Shown here piece after piece: positions 42,610 through 49,954 of a DNA stretch of 55,234 nucleotides. Origin of the DNA: Jiangella endophytica (lineage in GTDB: Bacteria > Actinomycetota > Actinomycetes > Jiangellales > Jiangellaceae). Under the pieces are notes generated by a model that saw nothing but the letters and a program-made list of their open reading frames with translations, was not told the origin of the DNA and made no database searches. Each line of letters starts with the position of its first letter. The stretch's first letter is position 1. The translations under genes and the position numbers were made by a program. The stretch is taken from contig NZ_QVAI01000027.1 of the NCBI RefSeq assembly GCF_003427025.1, positions 1 through 55,234 of the forward strand, in the 5' to 3' direction.

Positions 42610-43608
42610 ATGCGAGCATTGGTGCTCCAGGACTTCGGCCGGATCGGTGTCGAGGAACGGCCACAACCAACCGCGGGCGAGGGCGAGGTGCTCATCCGTA
42701 CGATCGCCACGGGCATCTGCGGGTCGGACGTGCACGGCTACACCGGGCAGAACGGCCGCCGTCACGTCGGTCAGGTCATGGGCCACGAGACCGTCGGCGT
42801 CGTCGTCGGGCAGGGACCGGGAACTGACGGGACCGCCGCGGTCGGCAGCGTCGTCACGGTGAACCCGCAGTTGCGGCCCGGACCAGGTGGCGGCGCGCGC
42901 GTCCTCGGTGTCAATCCTGAGATCTCGAGCGCATTCGCGGAGTACTTCGTCATGCCTGCCGAGAACGTCGTTCCGCTCCCGGTGGGCATGCGAGTCGAAC
43001 ACGGTGCCCTCGTCGAGCCCCTAGCGGTCGGCTACCACGCCGCCATTCGCGGCGAGGTCGCACCCGGTCAGCGCGTCCTCGTGCTGGGGGCAGGCCCCAT
43101 CGGCCTGGCCTGCGTCATCGCCGCCCGGCGACTCGGGGCCGGCGACATCCTCGTCAGCGAACCCGTTCCCGAACGGCGCCGCCGGGCGGCGCGCCTTGGC
43201 GCGGTCGTGATCGACCCCTTTCAGGAGGACGTCGCCGCGTTCTGCGCGCGAACGGGCGCGGTCGACGTCGCGATCGACGCCGTCGGACGCTCGGAGACGA
43301 TCGACGCCGCCCTCACTTCGGTGCGCGCCGGCGGCAGGGTCTCGCTCGTGGGCATGGCGTCGCCCATCGTGGAAATTCCGGCGTACTCCATCTCCGTCTC
43401 CGAGCGACGGGTCGTCGGCTCCTTCTGCTACACCCCCGAAGAGTTCCGCGAGACCGCGGCCTGGGCGAGCGGCGAGCCAGCTCTCCTCGACCAGCTGATC
43501 GACGGCCGTGTCACGTTTGACGAGGCCGACGCCGCGTTCTCCGCGCTCGCGCAGGATGATGCCTCGGCCTCGAAAGTGCTTGTCTACGCCGAGGCGATTC
43601 CCGCTTAG
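42610..43608 (+). CDS. zinc-type medium-chain dehydrogenase lacking the structural-zinc cysteines
   Basis: 332-residue MDR-family dehydrogenase. Catalytic zinc ligands are visible (Cys in GICGSDVHGY, His/Glu in GHETVG) and the nucleotide-binding motif is VLVLGAGPIGLACV. The usual four-cysteine lobe is replaced by LRPGPGGGARVLGV, without any Cys. Three in-frame ATGs lie close together (42598, 42604, 42610); the last has GGGGA upstream and gives the usual MRALVL start. In a deoxysugar pathway it could oxidise the free sugar or a keto-deoxy acid; substrate is inference. It overlaps the convergent iclR gene by 4 bases. Confidence 0.85.
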   Translation: MRALVLQDFGRIGVEERPQPTAGEGEVLIRTIATGICGSDVHGYTGQNGRRHVGQVMGHETVGVVVGQGPGTDGTAAVGSVVTVNPQLRPGPGGGARVLGVNPEISSAFAEYFVMPAENVVPLPVGMRVEHGALVEPLAVGYHAAIRGEVAPGQRVLVLGAGPIGLACVIAARRLGAGDILVSEPVPERRRRAARLGAVVIDPFQEDVAAFCARTGAVDVAIDAVGRSETIDAALTSVRAGGRVSLVGMASPIVEIPAYSISVSERRVVGSFCYTPEEFRETAAWASGEPALLDQLIDGRVTFDEADAAFSALAQDDASASKVLVYAEAIPA

Positions 43609-44423
43609 CCACGCCCGATGACGGCGTGCCCAGCCCCGAGGCGCCGGGAGACCTCTGCGGCGGCCTGCAGCAGCGAGCTCCGTGCCTGCTCTGCCTCCGC
43701 GTCGAACCGGTCGACCGGGAAGCTGACCGACATCGCGCCGACGACAGCCTCCTCGTCGTCCCGAATCGGAACCGCGACGCACCGGATCCCAGGGACATAC
43801 TCGCCGTGATCCTCCGCCCAGCCCTGGCTCCGGACACGGTCGAGCTGCTGCTGCAGCTCATCGACCGTCGAGACCGTCGATGTCGTGAAGACGTCCAGGG
43901 CGTCCTCGGCGTAGAGCGCATGGATCTCCGCTGCGCTCAGGCCGCTCAGCAGCGCCTTGCCGAGACCGGTCGCATGAGCGGGCAACCGCGCCCCGACCGG
44001 CTGGTCAAAGATCAGCGGATGGGGTCCCGGGCTCTTCGCCACGCAGAGATTGTCCTGATCGACGAGAACCGAGAGCCGAACCGTCTCCCCGAGCAGATCC
44101 CGCAGCGAGTCCATCACCGGCTGAGCCCGCTGCGTGAGCGGCTTCAGCGTCAAGTAGGCGTGCCCGATCTCCCAGGCGCGGACGCCGAGGCTGAACTCGC
44201 GAGTGCGCGGATCACGCTCAAGCCACCCAGTACGGGTCAGGCTCGCCAGGAGGTTGTGCGCGGTCGACTTCGGCAATTGCAGCTTCTCTGCGATGTCGGT
44301 CAGCCGCAGCCGGCCACCGGAGGCGGCGGCGAGGGCGAGCACACTGAGCGCCCGCTCGACCGCTCGACCGCCGGACCCGGCATCCCGAGCGGACTTTTCC
44401 GAATGAAGACCCGCTTGTTCCAT
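43605..44423 (-). CDS. IclR-family transcriptional regulator of the island
   Basis: 272-residue regulator. The winged helix is at about residues 25-80 (LRLTDIAEKLQLPKSTAHNLLASLTRTGWLERD), followed by an IclR effector domain with LPAHATGLGKALL, GEYVPGIRCVAVPI and a C-terminal AAEVSRRLG. I chose ATG 44423; a GTTC-N8-GAAC site overlaps that codon, and TAAAGT seven bases upstream could be the -10 of a leaderless transcript. It is divergent from the dehydratase gene. It is the obvious candidate to bind the four similar sites in the island. Confidence 0.9.
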   Translation of the reverse strand: MEQAGLHSEKSARDAGSGGRAVERALSVLALAAASGGRLRLTDIAEKLQLPKSTAHNLLASLTRTGWLERDPRTREFSLGVRAWEIGHAYLTLKPLTQRAQPVMDSLRDLLGETVRLSVLVDQDNLCVAKSPGPHPLIFDQPVGARLPAHATGLGKALLSGLSAAEIHALYAEDALDVFTTSTVSTVDELQQQLDRVRSQGWAEDHGEYVPGIRCVAVPIRDDEEAVVGAMSVSFPVDRFDAEAEQARSSLLQAAAEVSRRLGAGHAVIGRG

Positions 44424-44432
44424 ATTCCGAAC
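44417..44432. promoter_or_regulatory. GTTC-N8-GAAC site over the island iclR start
   Basis: On the minus strand GTTCGGAATATGGAAC; the ATG inside it (44423-44421) is the iclR start codon. It also lies about 50 bases before the divergent dehydratase gene. Confidence 0.65.
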
Positions 44433-44481
44433 TTTACCCCGTGGCGTCGTAGTCTCGCCATTGACTCGAGGAGGCCCCATC

Positions 44482-45600
44482 ATGCCCACCATCACCGCCG
44501 TAGAGACGCGGGTCGCCCCCTTCTCGTCGGCAACGTGGCTCGACGAGGAGCGCATCGCGACGCCCCTCTCGTGGTATCCGCGTTTCGCCGAACGGCGGAG
44601 CAGCTGGCGCGGTCCCGGCGCGGACGTCGTCTGGGTGCTCTTGCGCGCGGGCGACGAGCTCTTCGGGATCGGGCAGAGCCGTGGCGGCGCCGTCACCGAG
44701 TCGGCGATCCGCGCACATCTCGCGCCCCTCCTCATCGGCCAGGACGCGGCCGGAGTGGTCGAGCTCACAGATCAGCTCCGGCGGGCTCTGGCCCCGTATG
44801 CGGGCGGTCTCTTCGGCGCGATGGCCGTCTCCGCCGTCGAGCTCGCCCTCTGGGACCTCGGCGCTCGCGCTCTCGGCGCGCCGCTCCATCGCATCCTCGG
44901 CGGCCACGGACGTCCGCTGCCGCACTATCTCACCATCGGCTCTGCGGAGCTCTTTGGTGATGCAGCCGCCTTCGTCGAACGCGCCGGCGGCGTCGAGGTC
45001 GTCAAGGTGCCGATGGCGTACGGGCCGGCCGACGGCCGCACCTCGCTGCGCCGCAATGTCGACCGGGTCGAGCGCCTGAGAGCCCTACTGCCGACCGCGG
45101 TCGGCATCGCTGTCGACTGCTTCTCGTCGTGGAATCCGCCCTACGCAGTCGAGTTCGCCCGCGCATGCGAGGGGCTCGGTCTCGCCTGGATCGAGGAGCC
45201 GTTCGCCGCTGACGAGGTCACCGGGTACATGCGGCTGCGCGACGGCCTCGCCGGAACGGTCCGAGTCGCCACCGGCGAGCATCTCGCCGGCGTCCGGACC
45301 GCCGAGGAGCTGATCGCACGCGAAGCGATCGACGTCATTCAGACGGACGTCACGTGGTGCGGCGGACTCGGCGTCGCCCGGACGATCGCCGCCCTCGCCG
45401 CCGAGCACGGGGTGCGATTCGTCCCGCACGCCTCCGCGCTCCAGCCCTGGGCCCTGCATCTACTCTCGGCCTGCGCTCCCGAATCGATGGCGGAGACGCT
45501 TGTTCTCGACATCGCGGCCGACGTCGGCGCCCCCGCCGCGCCGGGCGCTGTCGGCGTCGGACTGTCGCCGGAGGACGCTGGATTCGGGAGCCGGGCATGA
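44482..45600 (+). CDS. enolase-superfamily acid-sugar dehydratase, rhamnonate-dehydratase-like
   Basis: 372 residues, mandelate racemase/enolase superfamily. N-terminal capping domain with the WLDEERIATPLSWYPRF and SSWRGPGADVVWVL pattern seen in L-rhamnonate dehydratases. In the barrel, VKVPMAYGPADG (KxP instead of KxK), metal ligands Asp in VDCF, Glu in IEEP and Glu in GEH, then QTDVTWCGGL and the catalytic His in VPHAS. These features fit RhmD, which forms 2-keto-3-deoxy-L-rhamnonate; L-fuconate or another 6-deoxy acid is possible. The ATG has GGAGG upstream. It overlaps the next gene by 4 bases. Confidence 0.85.
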   Translation: MPTITAVETRVAPFSSATWLDEERIATPLSWYPRFAERRSSWRGPGADVVWVLLRAGDELFGIGQSRGGAVTESAIRAHLAPLLIGQDAAGVVELTDQLRRALAPYAGGLFGAMAVSAVELALWDLGARALGAPLHRILGGHGRPLPHYLTIGSAELFGDAAAFVERAGGVEVVKVPMAYGPADGRTSLRRNVDRVERLRALLPTAVGIAVDCFSSWNPPYAVEFARACEGLGLAWIEEPFAADEVTGYMRLRDGLAGTVRVATGEHLAGVRTAEELIAREAIDVIQTDVTWCGGLGVARTIAALAAEHGVRFVPHASALQPWALHLLSACAPESMAETLVLDIAADVGAPAAPGAVGVGLSPEDAGFGSRA

Positions 45601-46640
45601 CCATCCGCATCGGATTCGTCGGAGCGGGATGGTGGTCAGCCACCGTCCATGCACCCGCAGTGGCGGCATCCCCCGACGCGGAGGTCGCGGGCATCATGGA
45701 TCCGGACCGCGACCGCGCCGACACATTCGGCCGCCGATTCGGCTGCCCAGTGCACCCGGACCTCGACGCGCTCGTGGCCGACGGGTCGATCGACGGCGTG
45801 GTCGTCGCCACCCCGCATGCGACCCACGCGGATCTCAGCTTGTCGGCCGTGGATCGCGGCGTCGGCGTCCTCGTCGAAAAGCCGATGGCGCTGCGTGCGG
45901 CCGATGCGATCATCCTGCGCGACCTGGCGGCGCAGCGACGCGTACCGATCGTCGTGAGCCATCCGTATCTCTTTCACCCATACGCGCGGCTCGTGCGATC
46001 GCTCCTCTCCGAGGGCCGGATCGGCAAGGTCGTCAGCGCCACCGGTGCTTTCGATAGCGCGGTCGCGCACCTCATCCGGGGCGACGACGCCTCGGCGCCA
46101 CCACGAGATCACCAGGGCTTCGTCCCACTCAGGTCGACCTACGCGAACCCCGCCCTTTCGGGCGGCGGTCAGGGGCAGACGCAGCTCGGCCACCTCGTCT
46201 CCCTCCTCGTTGCCGAGCTCGACCAGCCGCTCACCCGGGTGAGCGCCAACATGTACTGGGAGCAGCCGCCGATGGACCTCGCCGTCGGCGCCAACGCCTC
46301 GACGCCGGCAGGCACCACGATCGTCCTCTCCTCGGCCGGCACGATCCGTGATTGGGACGACCGGACAGCCTGGCTGCGCTACACAGGCACGGACGGATGG
46401 ATCCTGCATGATGCGCTGCACGGCCGCGTCACCGCGTCTGCAGGAGTCCTCGCCGGGATCGAACTGGATACGTCGATGCGCGCCTACCCGTCCGACGCGC
46501 CCGTCCTCGCTCTCATCGACCTCTTGCGCGGCGAGCGGCTCGAGGGACACCTCGCTAACGCCGCCAACGGCGTCGAGACCGTCGCCTTCGTGGAGGCGTG
46601 CTACCGCTCAGCACTCGAGCTCAACGACCTCGGCGTATGA
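45597..46640 (+). CDS. Gfo/Idh/MocA family oxidoreductase, island
   Basis: 347-residue NAD(P)-dependent oxidoreductase: Rossmann motif IGFVGAGWWSATVHAPAV, conserved LVEKPMAL and a C-terminal domain with the GGGQGQTQLGHLV helix. ATG overlaps the dehydratase stop (ATGA). It may oxidise a sugar or sugar derivative, possibly with the dehydratase in the same pathway. Its 3' end overlaps the convergent amidohydrolase gene by 20 bases. Confidence 0.88.
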   Translation: MTIRIGFVGAGWWSATVHAPAVAASPDAEVAGIMDPDRDRADTFGRRFGCPVHPDLDALVADGSIDGVVVATPHATHADLSLSAVDRGVGVLVEKPMALRAADAIILRDLAAQRRVPIVVSHPYLFHPYARLVRSLLSEGRIGKVVSATGAFDSAVAHLIRGDDASAPPRDHQGFVPLRSTYANPALSGGGQGQTQLGHLVSLLVAELDQPLTRVSANMYWEQPPMDLAVGANASTPAGTTIVLSSAGTIRDWDDRTAWLRYTGTDGWILHDALHGRVTASAGVLAGIELDTSMRAYPSDAPVLALIDLLRGERLEGHLANAANGVETVAFVEACYRSALELNDLGV

Positions 46641-47454
46641 GCCGCGCGGCGTTCGAGCCGGTCACCGATATGCGCTCGGTGGGACTGAAGGGCTCGAGCA
46701 ACTGCGCACGCAACTGCAGCGCCTCGTCAGCCGTGACGTACTTGCCGTCGACGGGGGCGTCGGATCCCCAGACCAGCCGCTCCACGCCGAAGACCTCGGC
46801 CAGCCTGGCCGCGACGTCCCGCACGCCGGAGGGTTCGGCGAGGATACGTGGATCGAGGTAGTGGGCCCCCGATAGTTTCACGGCGATGTTCGCGGTCTCG
46901 GCGAGCGGTTCGAGCCCGTCGAGCTCCTCGGCCATCGTGACCCCGGCGAGATGATGGAGGACGAACGGCAGATCCGGCACCGCTTGCGCCGCGGCAGCGA
47001 GCGTCCGGTGCCAGGCCGGGGTGAGCGCGAGATTCAGCACGAGGTCGCGGCGCTCGAGCTCTCGTAGCCACGCGATTCCCTCGCCGCCGGCGAGCCAACC
47101 GTCGACCTCGGCTGCGAGGTAGTGGACGACCCCTGACGCCAGAGGGAACCGCTCGACGAGCCTCGCCAGGCGATCGCATGCGCCGGTCGCGTGATACGAC
47201 GGCGCCCATCGACTGTCGACGTCGACGAAGAGCCGGACGCGTGCGGGCGCCAGCACCCTCGCCGCCTCCGCGTACTCGTTGTTCGGCGTGGGGGTCCGGC
47301 CGCCCGGCACTTCGGCTGCGATGAGCCAGCACGACTCGATTCCTTCGTCGTCCAGGCGGCGGAGAAGCCGAGGCGCCGACGCGTCGTCTCGACCGTCGCG
47401 GCGAGAAATCGGGTACGGCCACTCCGGCCAGGCGTGCACGTGCGCGTCGATCAT
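46621..47454 (-). CDS. amidohydrolase-2 family protein, possible sugar lactonase
   Basis: 277-residue metal-dependent hydrolase of the TIM-barrel amidohydrolase superfamily. Seen: MIDAHVHAWPEWPYP (HxH ligands) at the N-terminus, VLHHLAGV in the middle, and VWGSDAPVDGKY with the metal-ligand Asp. Family members include L-rhamnono-, L-fucono- and galactaro-lactonases, so with the dehydrogenase and dehydratase a lactonase step is plausible but not proved. The start lies 10 bases after the upstream stop with only a weak RBS, suggesting coupling. Confidence 0.8.
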   Translation of the reverse strand: MIDAHVHAWPEWPYPISRRDGRDDASAPRLLRRLDDEGIESCWLIAAEVPGGRTPTPNNEYAEAARVLAPARVRLFVDVDSRWAPSYHATGACDRLARLVERFPLASGVVHYLAAEVDGWLAGGEGIAWLRELERRDLVLNLALTPAWHRTLAAAAQAVPDLPFVLHHLAGVTMAEELDGLEPLAETANIAVKLSGAHYLDPRILAEPSGVRDVAARLAEVFGVERLVWGSDAPVDGKYVTADEALQLRAQLLEPFSPTERISVTGSNAARLIRRGR

Positions 47455-47464
47455 GGCGACAGCA

Positions 47465-49954
47465 CTACCAGATGAACTCGACGGTGCCCGTGACGCCGTC
47501 CACGGCGAGCCCATGACGGGTGGGCTCGAGGCGATCCCGCTCGAGTTCCTCGCCGTTCACGCGTACCTCGACGCGGTCGTCGTCGAGCGCCCGCTTCGGC
47601 GGATGCACCTCGATACGAGCGTCGACCACGGGCGAGACGGACAGCACCCGCCGCACGTGCGGGTTCAGTCGTGTGCTGATCGGATGCCCCTCCTTGCAGG
47701 CGACGGGGCCTGCGGCCGTCTGCTCCAGGTACACGCGTACTTCCCGGCGAAAAGAGCTGTCCAACTGGTAGGTCGCGAGCCCATCGTTGATCTGGGCCGT
47801 CTGACCGACGGCAATGGGAGCTCCTTCGGGGAGGCGCAGGGAGAGCGACGCGGTCGTGTCCTGCTCGTAGCCGGCGAGCCACAGCGCGTTGTCTGACCGC
47901 GATGCGGTGAACTGCACCGTCCGCGCCGGCTCCCGGTAGATGGTCCGGTCGTGAAACACCACGGACTCCGGCGTACGGGCGTGCCGTACGACAATTCGGA
48001 AGTCTTCGAGAAGGGTGCGGACGAGGATCGCCGGGTCGACGTAGGTGTCGGGGAGCCGCTGTGGGAGATCGCTCGTGCCGTGCTCGTCGATAGGAAGGGA
48101 GCCCCGCAGCCAGGCTGCTCGTCCGCCGGCCCAGTCTGCGTCGCTCCTTGTGACGGCGAAGGTCCGTTCGTCCCCGCCTATGCGGAGGCTCGCGACAACG
48201 CCCGCGCTCGGACCGGCGAGCTCGCCACTTCCCCCGGCCGAGCACGCCTCGCTCAGCCGAATCGTTCCCCACGGACCCGCGGGGTGTTCCTCGACCGGCC
48301 GGGTGATCGTGATCGCAGCATCTCCCGCGAGCGCCGGGACCTCGCGCAGGTCCAGCAGAGTGCGTACAGCCTCGTCTGCCGGCGCTCCGTAGAAGAGGAC
48401 TCGTCCGCCCGTCCGCACGTACCCCGCAAGGGCCTCGGCCAGCGACGCTCCGATGGTCGCCGCGCAGGCGATGAGCACGGTGTCGTCAAGTCGTCCGGGG
48501 TCGGAGCGGAGGATCGCGGCGAGCTCGCCGGAGGCCACGACGCTGCTGACGGGAAGGCCCAGGGTGATCGCGTTCGCGAGGAACCAGTCCTGGAAGAACG
48601 CTGCGGGCGCCGCCGACGGGTCCGACCCGATCCGAGCCGAGAGCTCGTCGAAGGGGTAGACCCAGCAGAGCGGACCGGGCCGATCTGGCGCCGTGTCGAT
48701 CGCCTCGAGCAGATGAGGCACGATCTCCCTCGCGGCACGGCCGTCGAGGGTCCCGTGCTCCGTGTCGACGCTGAGGATCTCCACGAGCGTAGCGCGGCGC
48801 ATCGTTCCGTCCCTGCGCAGTGCGGCGACGGACATCGGCATGAAGATGTCGTACGGTTCGCGGCCGTAGCAGTCTCGCCACGGGTTCTGCCAGAACCACG
48901 GGTCATTGGCATAGAAGCGGAAGGGGAAATCGTCGGCTGGCGCTGAGGCGGCGCGGCTCATCGCGCCGGCAAGCTCCACCCCGAAGTTCCGGTTGAGTGC
49001 TCCCCACGGCGAGTTCGGTGCTGGCCAGCGAAGATGACCTCGTCGGTAGAGCTCACGAAGCGGCAGGAGGTCCTTGGCAAGCTCGACGCCGACCGGGAAG
49101 TTCGTGCCGCGAGCCTCCAGCGGGATCCGGCACGCCGCCGCGAAATCGCTCCAGAACGAGAGGGCGAACGTTCCCGCCTCGCGAGCGTCGACGCCGCCGA
49201 AGGCACGACCGTCGAAGTTGATGCCGCGATACGACCACGGATGGAACGAGAACCCGAACCCGTTGGAGAGCCACAGGTAGTCGAACCCGACGGCGGGAAA
49301 GTACTTCGCGCACTGTGCGCCGAGAAATGAGCCGAAGCTCAGCCCCTGCGGAATGCCGGCGGGGAAGGCCGCGTAGCTACGGTCGTCGGCGTCGAGCCGC
49401 GACCAGCTGCACGTGACCCGGTAGTGGGTGCGGACCGGCGCATCCCCGAGGTCGAGGGGCGACTCGCCGGATTCCGGGTGACGCTCGAACTTGAACGACG
49501 AGGGCACGAATTCCGGTCCGGGGTCGAAGGCCGTGCCGATCGTCGCCTCCTCCGTGTGACGCGTCGCCGCCGATCTGAGTGCGGACACGATCTGACGGAG
49601 CCGGCGGTAACTCATCGGGCCGGTGTCGACGCGGTACGGACGAGCGCTCATCGGCGCATCTGCTGCGAGGCCGAACTGCTCGGGATTCGAGAACCCGATG
49701 AACCGTGCCCACTCGAACGTCTCATCAAGATCGCCCGACCAGTCCAGGATCTCGCTCCCGTCGCCGACCCACACCAGGATCGCCACGCCGTTCGCCCCGG
49801 CGACGAGGTCGTCCCACTGACGGAAGAGCTCCTCGGCGACCTCCTCGTCCGGACGCCCGGTCTCGAACGGTTTGAGGGTCGTCTCCAGCGTGACCCGCTT
49901 CAGTCTGGAAATCTTGCCCCCGCCTGGTCGATCGGATGGTGTTCGCGCGGTCAC
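47465..49954 (-). CDS. unrecognised 829-residue protein, probable glycosidase-like
   Basis: No family recognised. No signal peptide. Residues 15-400 alternate strands and helices with many aromatics (LKRVTLETTLKPFE, VAILVWVGDGSEILDW, FDYLWLSNGFGFSFHPWSYRG, FPFRFYANDPWFWQNPWRDCY), consistent with a TIM-barrel sugar enzyme. Residues about 400-520 look like the Rossmann-type domain found after GH42-like barrels (DTVLIACAATIGASLAEALA, then YVRTGGRVLFYGAPAD). The end is beta-rich. The GTG start overlaps the GH3 stop (GTGA), so the two are one operon. A new glycoside hydrolase acting with GH3 is a reasonable hypothesis. Confidence 0.75.
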   Translation of the reverse strand: MTARTPSDRPGGGKISRLKRVTLETTLKPFETGRPDEEVAEELFRQWDDLVAGANGVAILVWVGDGSEILDWSGDLDETFEWARFIGFSNPEQFGLAADAPMSARPYRVDTGPMSYRRLRQIVSALRSAATRHTEEATIGTAFDPGPEFVPSSFKFERHPESGESPLDLGDAPVRTHYRVTCSWSRLDADDRSYAAFPAGIPQGLSFGSFLGAQCAKYFPAVGFDYLWLSNGFGFSFHPWSYRGINFDGRAFGGVDAREAGTFALSFWSDFAAACRIPLEARGTNFPVGVELAKDLLPLRELYRRGHLRWPAPNSPWGALNRNFGVELAGAMSRAASAPADDFPFRFYANDPWFWQNPWRDCYGREPYDIFMPMSVAALRRDGTMRRATLVEILSVDTEHGTLDGRAAREIVPHLLEAIDTAPDRPGPLCWVYPFDELSARIGSDPSAAPAAFFQDWFLANAITLGLPVSSVVASGELAAILRSDPGRLDDTVLIACAATIGASLAEALAGYVRTGGRVLFYGAPADEAVRTLLDLREVPALAGDAAITITRPVEEHPAGPWGTIRLSEACSAGGSGELAGPSAGVVASLRIGGDERTFAVTRSDADWAGGRAAWLRGSLPIDEHGTSDLPQRLPDTYVDPAILVRTLLEDFRIVVRHARTPESVVFHDRTIYREPARTVQFTASRSDNALWLAGYEQDTTASLSLRLPEGAPIAVGQTAQINDGLATYQLDSSFRREVRVYLEQTAAGPVACKEGHPISTRLNPHVRRVLSVSPVVDARIEVHPPKRALDDDRVEVRVNGEELERDRLEPTRHGLAVDGVTGTVEFIW

